A stretch of DNA of 64,000 nucleotides, from NCBI GenBank assembly GCA_044868005.1, contig JBIOVX010000211.1, positions 34,776 through 98,775 of the forward strand, read 5' to 3'. Source of the stretch: DATARR01 sp044868005. Lineage in GTDB: Bacteria; Acidobacteriota; Thermoanaerobaculia; Multivoradales; UBA5704. The position numbers were made by a program, and so were the translations under genes. The notes beneath the pieces are model-generated. The model searched no databases. It had not been told where the DNA came from and worked only from the letters and a program-made list of their open reading frames with translations. Below are positions 49,594-57,481 of this stretch, piece by piece; the first letter of the stretch is position 1; each line of letters begins with the position of its first letter.

Positions 49594-51138
49594 CTACCAC
49601 TCCTTCCCCAGCTCCCCCATCAACGCCGCAAAGACCTCGATGCCGTCCCACAGGTTTTGCAGCCGTAGGTTCTCGTTGATGCCGTGCTGGTTGTTGTCGT
49701 GGTTGACGATCGGCACGCCGATCACCGGCGCGTCGAGAGCTTCGGTGAACAGGTACATCGGCACGCTGCCGCCGAGCATGGGGACTTGAATGACCGGACC
49801 GCCGATCGCCCGCTCGACCACGGCCGCGACGGCGCGCGACTCCGGCAGGCTCATGTCCGTGCGCGCCGCCGGATAGTCGAGCGACCACTGGAGCCGCGCG
49901 ATCCTGGGATGGGCCCGCCGCATCTCGCGGTCCGGCGCCTCGCCGACCAGGAACCAGCCCTTGCCGCGCAGGAAGGCCTCCACCCTCTCGCGCACCTTCT
50001 GCGGCGTCTGGTCCGGCACCAGGCGGAAATCGATCGACGCCTGCGCCTCGGTGGGAATGGCGTTCGCAGCCGCGTCCCCGACCTCAGCCGAGCGCAGCCC
50101 GCGCACGTTGAGCGCGGGATCCATGAGCCGGTCCTGTAAACGGGCGCCGTTGCCCTCCATCCGCCCCAGGCCGAGCTCGGCGGCGAGCCCCTCCTCGACG
50201 GCCGGCATGGCGGCCACGGCCCGCTTCTCCGCCTCGTTCAGCGGCCGCACGTCGTCGTAGAAGCCCGGGATGAGGATGTGGCCCTCCTCGTCGCGCAGGC
50301 TCGCCAGCAGGTGAACCAGCGTCATTGCCGGGTTCGGCGCCCAGTTGCCGTAATGCCCGCTGTGGAGGGGACGGACCGGACCGTAGACGGTGATCTCCAC
50401 GCCGCTCACGCCCCGCGCGCCGTAGTAGATCTGCATCCGCCGCGTCGGATGGACGGGGCCGTCGCAGAGGATCCAGACGTCCGCGGCGAGCAGGGATGCG
50501 TAACGCCGCAGGATCTCCGTCAGGTGCGGCGAGCCGGCCTCCTCCTCGCCCTCGAGGAAGAGCTTGACGTTGGCCGACGGCTGCCGGCCGGAGGCGCGCA
50601 AAGCGTCGAGGGCCGCCAGCAGGGCGACGATCGGCGACTTGTCGTCGCTCGCCGAGCGGGCGTAGATCCGCCACTCCGGATCGAGCGGCCCCGAGACCGC
50701 CGCGAGGTCCAAATCCTTGACGCCCTCGCCCAGCGGCCCCGAGCGCAGCACGGGCTTGAAGGGATCGGAAACCCACCCTTTCTGGCTCACCGGCTGGCCG
50801 TCGTAATGGGCGTAGAACAATACCGTCCGCTTCGCGCCGGGCACCTTGAGCTCGCCGTAGAGCGCGGGCGGCGTCCCCTCGCCCGCGGACAGGCGTTGGA
50901 CGGCGAAGCCGCGGCGGCCGAGCATCTCCGTCAGGCGGTCGGCGTTGCGCTCGATGTCCGCCACGTTGGAGGCGACGTTGGGCAGCGCGAGCAGGTCCGC
51001 AAGCTCGCTCACGATCTCCTTCTCGTGCGCCGCCCGCCAGGTGCGCACCTGGTCACGCAGGCGAGGCTCCTCCGCCCTGGCCGCCGCCGCGATAGCGAGC
51101 AAGGCGAGCCACACGGCGGTCGATCTTCGTCCGGTCAT
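49594..51138 (-). CDS. Secreted M20-family metallopeptidase
   Basis: 514 residues. Signal peptide at 'STAVWLALLAIAAAARAEE'. Peptidase M20 metal/active residues: 'VLFYAHYDGQPVS' (His-x-Asp), 'YARSASDDKSPI' (bridging Asp), 'LFLEGEEEAGSPH' (catalytic Glu and metal Glu), 'CDGPVHPTRR' and a C-terminal 'HDNNQHGINENLRL' His. A lid/dimerisation domain occupies about 230-340. It resembles carnosinase/dipeptidase-type M20 enzymes. ATG 51138 restores the signal peptide. Encoded on the minus strand, downstream of tRNA-Pro. Confidence 0.92.
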   Translation of the reverse strand: MTGRRSTAVWLALLAIAAAARAEEPRLRDQVRTWRAAHEKEIVSELADLLALPNVASNVADIERNADRLTEMLGRRGFAVQRLSAGEGTPPALYGELKVPGAKRTVLFYAHYDGQPVSQKGWVSDPFKPVLRSGPLGEGVKDLDLAAVSGPLDPEWRIYARSASDDKSPIVALLAALDALRASGRQPSANVKLFLEGEEEAGSPHLTEILRRYASLLAADVWILCDGPVHPTRRMQIYYGARGVSGVEITVYGPVRPLHSGHYGNWAPNPAMTLVHLLASLRDEEGHILIPGFYDDVRPLNEAEKRAVAAMPAVEEGLAAELGLGRMEGNGARLQDRLMDPALNVRGLRSAEVGDAAANAIPTEAQASIDFRLVPDQTPQKVRERVEAFLRGKGWFLVGEAPDREMRRAHPRIARLQWSLDYPAARTDMSLPESRAVAAVVERAIGGPVIQVPMLGGSVPMYLFTEALDAPVIGVPIVNHDNNQHGINENLRLQNLWDGIEVFAALMGELGKEW

Positions 51139-51225
51139 CGGCGTCCTCCTCGGGAATGCACCCCTTCCGGGCGGCGCGAGCCACCGGGAATCAGGGTCTT
51201 CATGATGCGTGAAAGGGAGTTGAGA

Positions 51226-51302
51226 TGGTCGGGGCGAGAGGATTTGAACCTCCGGCCTCACGGTCCCGAACCGTGCGCTCTACCAAGCTGAGCTACGCCC
51301 CG
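51226..51302 (-). tRNA. tRNA-Pro (anticodon CGG) with encoded CCA
   Basis: On the minus strand CGGGGCG/CGCCCCG is the 7-bp acceptor stem (51302-51296 with 51236-51230). The D-arm has GCTC/GAGC, the anticodon stem CACGG/CCGTG holds loop TTCGGGA (anticodon CGG at loop positions 3-5), and the T-arm GGAGG-TTCAAAT-CCTCT is normal. The discriminator A (51229) is followed by genomic CCA (51228-51226). Confidence 0.97.
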
Positions 51303-51403
51303 AGAGAATCTGCGGTCGAATGCGAACGAGGATCAACCCGAGGGATCAACCGCGAGGGCGGGAGGATACCGTGTCCACGCCATGCCGGTCAAGAACGAGC
51401 CAC

Positions 51404-51432
51404 TTGACTGGAAGTACTTTGTCGCTTAAAGT
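51404..51432 (+). promoter_or_regulatory. Promoter of the B12-type radical SAM gene
   Basis: TTGACT (51404-51409), 17-nt spacer, TAAAGT (51427-51432). A ~40-nt leader with GGAGG (51468-51472) leads to ATG 51477. It lies just beyond the tRNA gene. Confidence 0.65.
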
Positions 51433-51476
51433 CCTCCGCGACGTTGACACCAGCTCCCAAAGCTCATGGAGGCACC

Positions 51477-53273
51477 ATGCGAGTCAAGATGATCCTGCCC
51501 GCGCTGACCGAGGCGAAGAGCCCCTTCTTCCGTCCCATTAAGTACTCGCTCTTTCCGCCGCTGGGGCTGGCCACCCTGGCTGGCTATCTGGACGAATCCG
51601 ATGAGGTCAGCCTCCAGGACGAGCACGTGGAGACGCTCGATCTCGACGACGAGCCGGAGCTCGTGGTGATCCAGGTGTACATCACCTCGGCATCTCGCGC
51701 CTACCGGATCGCGGATCATTACCGCCGGCGAGGCGCCTACGTCGTGCTGGGCGGCCTGCACGTGACCTCCCTTCCCGACGAGGCGGCTCAGCACGCGGAT
51801 ACCGTCTGCCTGGGTCCGGGGGAGGACATCTGGCCCGCGTTTCTGGCCGACTACCGCGCCGGCCGGCCGGCTCCCGTCTACCGATCGAGCGTCCGCACGC
51901 TGGCGCAGCTACCGCCGATCCGCCGCGACCTTATCAAGCGCCATCTCTACCTGGTGCCGAACTCCATCGTGGTCTCGCGCGGCTGCCCGCACGTCTGCGA
52001 CTTCTGCTACAAGGAGGCCTTCTTTCAAGGCGGCAAGGGCTTCTACACCCAGACGGTGGACGCCGCGCTGGCGGAGATCGAACGGCTGCCCGGCCGTCAC
52101 CTCTACTTCCTCGACGATCACCTGTTCGGCAACGTGCCTTTCGCCACGGCGCTGTTCGAGGGGATGCGCGGCATGAACCGGCTCTGGCAAGCCGCCGGCA
52201 CGGTGGCCTCCGTGCTCCGTCCGGGTCTGCTGGAGAAAGCGAAGGAGTGCGGCCTGCGCAGCCTCTTCGTCGGCTTCGAGACGCTCAGCGAGGAGAACCT
52301 CAGGGAGCAGCACAAGCCGCAGAACCTGAGACGGGACTACGGGGCGGCGATCCGGCGTCTGCACGAGCTGGGGATCATGGTCAACGGCAGCTTCGTCTTC
52401 GGCATGGACGGCGACGATCCCACGGTCTTCGAGCGGACGGTGGAGTGGGCGATCCGGCAGGGCATCGAGACGGCTACCTTCCACATCCTGACGCCCTATC
52501 CCGGAACGGCGCTCCACGACCGCATGCGGCAGGCCGGCCGTCTGCTCCACTCCAACTGGGACCTCTACGACACGCGCCATGTCGTCTACCGCCCGGCGAG
52601 GCTCAGCGCGGACCAGCTCGAGGCGGGCTACTGGTGGGCGTACCGCGAGTTCTACCGTTGGAGCTCGATCTGGCGCGGGGCGGCGGGCAAGCCCTCCCTC
52701 ATGGAGGCCGCTCGCCACGTCGCCTACGCGGGTGGATGGAAGAAGCTGGAGCCGCTCTGGGACCTGGTGATCCGCGCCCGGCACATCGCCAGGCTGCGCC
52801 CCATGCTGGAAGCCGTGCTGACAGGATTCGGCAGGCACGCGGCGGCTGAGGACGCCTCAGCGGCTCGCCCCCCGGGTCGAGCATCATGGCTCCGCGCTCT
52901 CGCTGGTGGCCGGGTCGAAGCCCCAACGCTCGCGCATCCGTTGCCGGAACCGTTCCCGCTCCTCCGGAGTCATGTTCTCGCAGCGCTCTTCCATGCGACG
53001 ACGCCAATTGGAGCGGCCGGAACCGCGCATTCCAGATCCGCCGAACAGGATCCGGCACAGCACCAGCAGCCCAAGCGCCTGCCAGAAGGTGATCCGGGGC
53101 CAGCCGAAGAGCGGCGGCAACAGCCAGTTCCACAGTTGCAGCACGATCTCGCCGCCGATAAAGGCAAAGAGCAGCATCCCCAGGATCGCCAGCGGCGCAA
53201 AGACAATCATTCTCTTTATTCTCGATTTCGATCTCATGTTCAGTTCCCTCATGCTTTCGTGAAGTCGTCGTAA
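51477..53273 (+). CDS. B12-binding-domain radical SAM protein with an abnormal C-terminal extension
   Basis: 598 residues. The N-terminal ~135 residues are a B12-binding Rossmann domain ('PPLGLATLAGYLDESDEVSL', 'AYVVLGGLHVTSLPDEA'). The radical SAM cluster is 'RGCPHVCDFCYKEAFF' (Cys 170, 174, 177), followed by 'LYFLDDHLFGN' and 'GTVASVLRPGLLEKAKECGL'. From about residue 461 the reading frame runs 390 nt antisense through the membrane-protein gene at 52884-53252 and into the sigma factor gene, and looks like translated antisense. The original stop was probably near 52860; a TGA occurs there in another frame, consistent with a frameshift. The role is unknown; class B methylthiotransferase-like or methylase activity is plausible. 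Confidence 0.82.
   Translation: MRVKMILPALTEAKSPFFRPIKYSLFPPLGLATLAGYLDESDEVSLQDEHVETLDLDDEPELVVIQVYITSASRAYRIADHYRRRGAYVVLGGLHVTSLPDEAAQHADTVCLGPGEDIWPAFLADYRAGRPAPVYRSSVRTLAQLPPIRRDLIKRHLYLVPNSIVVSRGCPHVCDFCYKEAFFQGGKGFYTQTVDAALAEIERLPGRHLYFLDDHLFGNVPFATALFEGMRGMNRLWQAAGTVASVLRPGLLEKAKECGLRSLFVGFETLSEENLREQHKPQNLRRDYGAAIRRLHELGIMVNGSFVFGMDGDDPTVFERTVEWAIRQGIETATFHILTPYPGTALHDRMRQAGRLLHSNWDLYDTRHVVYRPARLSADQLEAGYWWAYREFYRWSSIWRGAAGKPSLMEAARHVAYAGGWKKLEPLWDLVIRARHIARLRPMLEAVLTGFGRHAAAEDASAARPPGRASWLRALAGGRVEAPTLAHPLPEPFPLLRSHVLAALFHATTPIGAAGTAHSRSAEQDPAQHQQPKRLPEGDPGPAEERRQQPVPQLQHDLAADKGKEQHPQDRQRRKDNHSLYSRFRSHVQFPHAFVKSS
52884..53252 (-). CDS. Small membrane protein with MTPEER-type tail
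   Basis: 122 residues. Two hydrophobic helices (about 16-36 and 58-70) with 'LQLWNWLLPPLFGWPRITFW' between, and a soluble tail, 'NMTPEERERFRQRMRERWGF'. This is a recognisable small membrane protein type placed next to ECF sigma factors; it may tune sigma activity. It overlaps the sigma gene stop by ATGA (53249-53252), so it is coupled to the sigma factor. Its whole length is antisense to the radical SAM frame. Confidence 0.75.
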   Translation of the reverse strand: MRELNMRSKSRIKRMIVFAPLAILGMLLFAFIGGEIVLQLWNWLLPPLFGWPRITFWQALGLLVLCRILFGGSGMRGSGRSNWRRRMEERCENMTPEERERFRQRMRERWGFDPATSESAEP

Positions 53274-53830
53274 AAGCTTTGCAATCTCTGGCGCAGATGC
53301 AGCACCGCGTAGCGCTTGCGGGAGAGCAGCGTATTCACGCTCACGCCGGTTGCGGCGGCCATCTCCTTGAAGCTGCGCCCTTCGAGCTCGTGCGCAACGA
53401 ACACCTCGCGTTGCTCCTCCGGCAGCTCCTCCACCGCCAGCGCGAGCTCGTCGAGCAGCGCGTTGCGGGCGTAGAGCGCCTCCGGTCCGGCGGCGGGCGA
53501 AGGCAGCAGGTCTTCCACCTGCAGCAGCTCGTCTTCCTCGTCCACGACGGCGGCATCGCTGAAGCTCTCCGGCTTCTTCTTGCGGAAGAGGTCCGTGATG
53601 CGATTGCGCGCCACGCGAAACAGCCAGCCGGTGACGTGGTCGATCGGCATCAGCAGGCGGTTCGCTTCCACCAGCTCGTAGAAGACGTCCTGCAGGATGT
53701 CCTCGGCGTCGCGCGGATCGGGCACTCGCCGGCGAATGAAGCTACGCAGCCGGGACTGCTCCCGCTTGACCACCTCGGAGATCCGCTGGTCCTGTTTGAG
53801 TGCCATCCGTTCCAGGCTCGCCGCGTCCAT
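53249..53830 (-). CDS. ECF-type RNA polymerase sigma factor
   Basis: 193 residues. Region 2: 'VPDPRDAEDILQDVFYELVE' and 'VTGWLFRVARNRITDLFRKK' (about 35-80). Region 4: 'LDELALAVEELPEEQREVFV' and 'FKEMAAATGVSVNTLLSRKR' with the HTH. The linker is long and acidic ('DEEDELLQVEDLLPSPAAGP'), not the usual short one. ECF sigmas direct transcription of a stress or envelope regulon; the co-encoded small membrane protein at 52884 is a candidate regulator. No obvious zinc-finger anti-sigma is adjacent. Confidence 0.92.
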   Translation of the reverse strand: MDAASLERMALKQDQRISEVVKREQSRLRSFIRRRVPDPRDAEDILQDVFYELVEANRLLMPIDHVTGWLFRVARNRITDLFRKKKPESFSDAAVVDEEDELLQVEDLLPSPAAGPEALYARNALLDELALAVEELPEEQREVFVAHELEGRSFKEMAAATGVSVNTLLSRKRYAVLHLRQRLQSFYDDFTKA

Positions 53831-53972
53831 CTACGATAGATAGACGAATGAGGGGGTGCGGATATTGTAGGAGCTTCAGCCCTCGGATGGCCGCGAAGGC
53901 CGCCGTGGGCAATGCCGGGAACAACGTGCGGGCGAGCGCGAGGAGGCCTACCACGCGTCAGGCGGCCGGCCG

Positions 53973-54434
53973 CTAATGTTGAAGGCGGCCGATGGAGCGA
54001 AGAGCGGCTGAGGCGACGATGCTGAACAGGATGGCGGCCACGAAGTAGAGAAACTGAAGCCAGATCAGGTAGTAGCCGAGGAGGGACGGATTCAAGCGCA
54101 GGGGCTCTGTGAAAGACGGGAGCACGCGCTCGTGGATACCTGCATAGAGGGAAGCTCCGCAGAGCAGAGCGGTGAGGAGGGAGGCTGCGTATGCTTGCCA
54201 CGAGACCGGAGGCCCCAGAAGGCGACCGGCGACAGAGAGGCCTGTGCTCGTGCCCAAGCCGACCCAAGACCAGAACACCACGAGGGATGGGCCGACGAGA
54301 AGCAGGGCGGGTGAGCCGTGCTCGAAGAGCGCCACGATAGCGCTTACCAGCAGCCCGAGGAGAAGCGGGACAAGAATGACAGGGAGGATTCGATCTCTCC
54401 GCTCATTGACGGACTCGCCGGTTGTCTCAGACAT
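53973..54434 (-). CDS. Four-TM hypothetical membrane protein
   Basis: 153 residues with four predicted hydrophobic helices ('ILPVILVPLLLGLLVSAIVAL', 'ALLLVGPSLVVFWSWVGLG', 'AYAASLLTALLCGASLY', 'YYLIWLQFLYFVAAILFSIV'), quoted in part. No family recognised. Start ATG 54434; a GTG at 54461 is also possible. It stands alone between the sigma gene and the TonB-like gene. Confidence 0.6.
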   Translation of the reverse strand: MSETTGESVNERRDRILPVILVPLLLGLLVSAIVALFEHGSPALLLVGPSLVVFWSWVGLGTSTGLSVAGRLLGPPVSWQAYAASLLTALLCGASLYAGIHERVLPSFTEPLRLNPSLLGYYLIWLQFLYFVAAILFSIVASAALRSIGRLQH

Positions 54435-54554
54435 TTCAAGGAGAGCTGAGCTACGGTTCACGGTCTATCGGTCCACCGATTCTTAGTGAACACAGCGGTT
54501 CTTTCCTCTGAAGGTCGGCCGGAGTATACCCTGGCCGGACCGGCTATCTCACTG

Positions 54555-55337
54555 TCAGCCCTGGCGCCGGAACGTGAAGTTCACCGTCAACGTGTAGTAC
54601 ACCTTGACCGGCTTGCCGGCCAGCGTGGCCGGCTTGAAGCGCCACTGCTCGACGGCCTCGATCGCCGCCTTGTCGAGCCCCATCGGCTGACCGCTCAGTA
54701 CCCGCACGTTGGTGACGCGGCCCTGCTCGTCGATGATCGCCTCAACGATCACCGTGCCCTGCGTCCCCGTCCGCCGGGCGAGCTCGGGGTAGCGGGGTTT
54801 CACCTGATGGACGATCTCGGGCCGGGTCATCCCGACGGTGATGGAGCGAGGCGTCTGGTCGTCCGGAACGCTGGCGCTCTGTCCGATTGGAGGTCCGACG
54901 GGATAGTCGCCGACGGGACAATCCGGGCAGGCCGGATCATCTCCGAAGTCGAGGTTCTCGTCGTCCGTCCCAGTCAACGAAATGACATTGCCCACCGAGG
55001 TAGAAGGCGTATTCGTCGGAACCCTCTCGGGCACGGTCTCGTCGGTCGGCTGAACGGGCTGCTCCGGCGTCGGCGGCTTCTGCTTCTCCCGGTTCCTCTC
55101 CGGCAGCGCTACAGGGGGCCGCTGTCCGTCTCCGCCGGACCGCTCTTGGAAGGTCGCTATGATCTTCACCGGACCTATGGGAATGGAATCAGGCTCCGGC
55201 ACCGTGCCGACGCTCCAATAGCTGGCGAACGCGATGGCTGTCAGCCCCACTACGTGCAGACCGACGGCGATAGGCAGAGAAATCCAGCGGCGAGGTTGCG
55301 GTTTACGTTCCAGATCGATCAAGGAGTGCTCGAACAT
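54555..55337 (-). CDS. TonB-family energy transducer-like protein
   Basis: 260 residues. One N-terminal helix (about 20-38: 'ISLPIAVGLHVVGLTAIAFA'), a long Pro/Glu/Lys-rich periplasmic linker, and a C-terminal TonB domain ('VHQVKPRYPELARRTGTQGT', 'VIVEAIIDEQGRVTNVRVLS', 'AIEAVEQWRFKPATLAGKPV'). TonB passes proton-motive-force energy to outer-membrane receptors. No ExbB/ExbD or receptor gene is in the window, so it may be an orphan TonB protein. GGAGGGATGG precedes ATG 55337. Confidence 0.92.
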   Translation of the reverse strand: MFEHSLIDLERKPQPRRWISLPIAVGLHVVGLTAIAFASYWSVGTVPEPDSIPIGPVKIIATFQERSGGDGQRPPVALPERNREKQKPPTPEQPVQPTDETVPERVPTNTPSTSVGNVISLTGTDDENLDFGDDPACPDCPVGDYPVGPPIGQSASVPDDQTPRSITVGMTRPEIVHQVKPRYPELARRTGTQGTVIVEAIIDEQGRVTNVRVLSGQPMGLDKAAIEAVEQWRFKPATLAGKPVKVYYTLTVNFTFRRQG

Positions 55338-55565
55338 CGTTCCATCCCTCCACGACCTATATCTATTAGAAAGTGAAGAGCCTGAATTGGTTCCAGGAAG
55401 GTCAGCGAGCGCGAGCGCACCATCGCCCATTACCGGCGGCTCGGCGTTAGAGAAAGAACGCGCAGAGGTAGGAACAAGGAACTCGCGGAGAGGCGTCGCC
55501 AGGGGCCCGGCGAGGATCTCGACGCGGTTGCAACACTTCGGGAAGAGTCGCGGGGGACGCGACGC
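55338..55565. other. Gene-free stretch upstream of the TonB gene
   Basis: No supportable gene. Only short non-homologous frames. The remainder of the PIN toxin whose start is at 55643 cannot be found here in any frame, so it appears deleted. Confidence 0.45.
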
Positions 55566-55643
55566 TTATCGGCGCGCGGCGGCGTGGTAGCTATGCTTGG
55601 AGAAAGCCAGAGCCAGCCAGACGTTGCTATCGCAGAGGATCAC
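55566..55643 (-). pseudogene. vapC: Truncated PIN-domain (VapC) toxin, N-terminal fragment
   Basis: From GTG 55643, 'VILCDSNVWLALAFSKHSYH' is the start of a PIN toxin, with the first catalytic Asp, and then a TAA at 55566 after 25 residues. The frame overlaps the antitoxin stop, the arrangement expected for vapBC. The rest of the domain is missing, so the toxin is dead. Confidence 0.78.
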
Positions 55644-55902
55644 GATGCCCCGCCGCCTCTTCGTCAAGCAAGGCGTTCGCCACCCTCTCTGGAGTCATTT
55701 CTTCGCCCGCCCGAGCTTCGTGGGCGCACTCGATGAGCGGCAGCTTGACGCGCTTGCGGACCGATACCGGCCCGGAGGATTGGCCGGCCAAGCCGCGCCT
55801 CAGCAGGTCGGCAATGGTGTCTTTGAGCCTTCTGTTCTCCTCGACGGCGCGGATCTTTACCGCGCGCATAACATCATCGGGCAGATCGAGCGTGGTCTTC
55901 AT
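55627..55902 (-). CDS. vapB: VapB-type (ribbon-helix-helix) antitoxin, orphaned
   Basis: 91 residues. 'MKTTLDLPDDVMRAVKIRAV' and 'ENRRLKDTIADLLRRGL' form an RHH-like DNA-binding N-terminus seen in many VapB antitoxins. ATG 55902 is preferred because TATCAT lies exactly 6 nt upstream. Its PIN partner is truncated at 55566-55643. Retention of the antitoxin without an active toxin suggests a regulatory or anti-addiction role, or recent toxin loss. Confidence 0.8.
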   Translation of the reverse strand: MKTTLDLPDDVMRAVKIRAVEENRRLKDTIADLLRRGLAGQSSGPVSVRKRVKLPLIECAHEARAGEEMTPERVANALLDEEAAGHRDPLR

Positions 55903-55914
55903 GAATCCATGATA
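55903..55914 (-). promoter_or_regulatory. Start-proximal -10 box (TATCAT) of vapB
   Basis: TATCAT on the minus strand (plus 55909-55914) is 6 nt from the vapB ATG, another leaderless-type start. Confidence 0.5.
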
Positions 55915-56093
55915 CCAGGAAGCCCGAAGGGAGCTTTCCCGCCCGAGCTCGGCCTCGATTGAGCTATCATGCAGGCTCGCTCGAAGACTCCAAAGGCACC
56001 CAACGAAGCGAAGCGCTGCCGTTCGTCTCATCCGGTGATCCGGCCCGGCTCCCGCAATGACTGCGGGGTCCGCGGCCTTGGAATGGACGACCA

Positions 56094-56639
56094 TCAGGTC
56101 GCTCCGTGATCCAGCACCTTGCCGATCGCGGCGATGGTATTCCAGTTGCGCGTGGTGACGGGTACCCCAAAGAGCTGGTCCAACGCGCCCAGATAGCCGA
56201 TGACCTTCATGTGACGCCGGTACAGACCGCAGACGAACCGCTCATCGCGCGCGACAACTTTCAGCAGCCACCTGCCGCGCGAAGGAAGCTTCATGGGCAG
56301 CCGCGGCACCGAGCGAGGGAGCCGAGACAGGACGCTCACGAAACGTACGATGTCGGGTCGCACCGGATGGCCCGCGAAAAAGTCGTGAGACATCAGCCTG
56401 ACGATTTCCTGGCCCTGGCAGATCACGATCTCGGCATCGAAGGGAAGCCGGCGTGCGATTTCAACGCGCAGTTGCGCGCGGCTGACCGGCTGCCGGATCA
56501 CGAAGGTACCCGCCGCGCCGATGTTGACGGCATCGAGGTGCTGCAGTTGTGCGGCGAGCGTCGTAGGTCGGAAGGTTCTATGACCGCCGACGTTGAGGCC
56601 CCTCAGAAGAACCACGAGTGCCACGAGTTGCCTCTCCAC
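56094..56639 (-). CDS. DUF1697 family protein
   Basis: 181 residues. 'VLLRGLNVGGHRTFRPTTLA' at the N-terminus is the DUF1697 signature, then 'AGTFVIRQP' and 'EIVICQGQEIVRLMSHDFFA'. Family function is unknown. The start GTG 56639 ('MERQLVALVV') is uncertain: later GTGs also fit. It ends 200 nt from the antitoxin gene, with nothing supportable between. Confidence 0.78.
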   Translation of the reverse strand: MERQLVALVVLLRGLNVGGHRTFRPTTLAAQLQHLDAVNIGAAGTFVIRQPVSRAQLRVEIARRLPFDAEIVICQGQEIVRLMSHDFFAGHPVRPDIVRFVSVLSRLPRSVPRLPMKLPSRGRWLLKVVARDERFVCGLYRRHMKVIGYLGALDQLFGVPVTTRNWNTIAAIGKVLDHGAT

Positions 56640-56740
56640 GCAAGGGCCTGCGAATTGGCTTCCCGGCCCCGAGCATGTAAGACCTTGGTCCGATTTACCC
56701 GCGAGTGACTCGCTGGCATCCTACTCGAGTGGAGAGAAAT

Positions 56741-57481
56741 GTGCGATGGCAAGTCGTAGTGCTTGCCCTGGCGGCAGCTCCGGCCCTGGGTGACGAGGTG
56801 TTCCTCAAGGGCGGCGGCAAGGTCACGGGCGAGATCGTCAAGGAGACCGAGGAGAAGGTGACCGTCGACATCGGCATGGGGACCATGTCCGTCCAGAAGT
56901 CGACCGTGGTGCGGATCGAGAGGAGCGCCTCGCCTCTGCAGGAGTACCGCGCGCAGGCTGCGACCCTTGCGCCCGAGGACGTCGAGGGGTGGAAGAAGCT
57001 GGGCCGCTCGGCGGCGCGCCAGGGGCTCACGAAGCAGGCTCGCGAGGCCTTCGGCAAGGTGAAGGCCATCGCGCCCAACGACCCGGAGGCGAATCGCGCC
57101 CTCGGTCTGGTTCTGCTCGACGGCCACTGGGTCACCGAGAAGGAAAGCTTCACGGCCCGCGGTTTCGTGCAGTTCGAGGGCGAATGGATGTTGCCGGCAG
57201 AAAGGCAGGCGATCATGGAGGAGCGGCGAGCCGGCCAGGAGGCGGACCGCCAGGCGCTGGAAGCCCAGATCGAGGCCGACCAGGCTGAGCGGGCTGAGCA
57301 GGAGGCGCGCGAAGACGCTGAGCGCGACATCTGGACCGGGCCCCTGGACCAGCCCCTGGACGGGGACTATGCATACGGATACCCCGTCTACTATGGATAC
57401 GGGCCGACGGTCTGGCCCACACGGCCAGGGCCAGGGAATCGGCCAAGGGCGGGGACGCTGCCGGCAGGGAGACGGCAATGA
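56741..57481 (+). CDS. Secreted protein of unknown function
   Basis: 246 residues. The GTG start gives a short signal peptide ('VRWQVVVLALAAAPALG'). 'DEVFLKGGGKVTGEIVKETE' and 'EKVTVDIGMGTMSVQKSTVV' resemble a small SH3/Sm-like beta-barrel with a TPR-like helical region ('REAFGKVKAIAPNDPEANRA'). A Tyr/Gly/Pro-rich tail follows ('GDYAYGYPVYYGYGP'). It overlaps the lipoprotein gene by ATGA (57478-57481). The combination suggests a cell-envelope pair. Confidence 0.7.
   Translation: MRWQVVVLALAAAPALGDEVFLKGGGKVTGEIVKETEEKVTVDIGMGTMSVQKSTVVRIERSASPLQEYRAQAATLAPEDVEGWKKLGRSAARQGLTKQAREAFGKVKAIAPNDPEANRALGLVLLDGHWVTEKESFTARGFVQFEGEWMLPAERQAIMEERRAGQEADRQALEAQIEADQAERAEQEAREDAERDIWTGPLDQPLDGDYAYGYPVYYGYGPTVWPTRPGPGNRPRAGTLPAGRRQ

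Noticed and set aside
47459..49888. 809-residue minus-strand frame opposite hslVU
   Set aside because: Antisense shadow; hslV and hslU are unambiguous on the plus strand.
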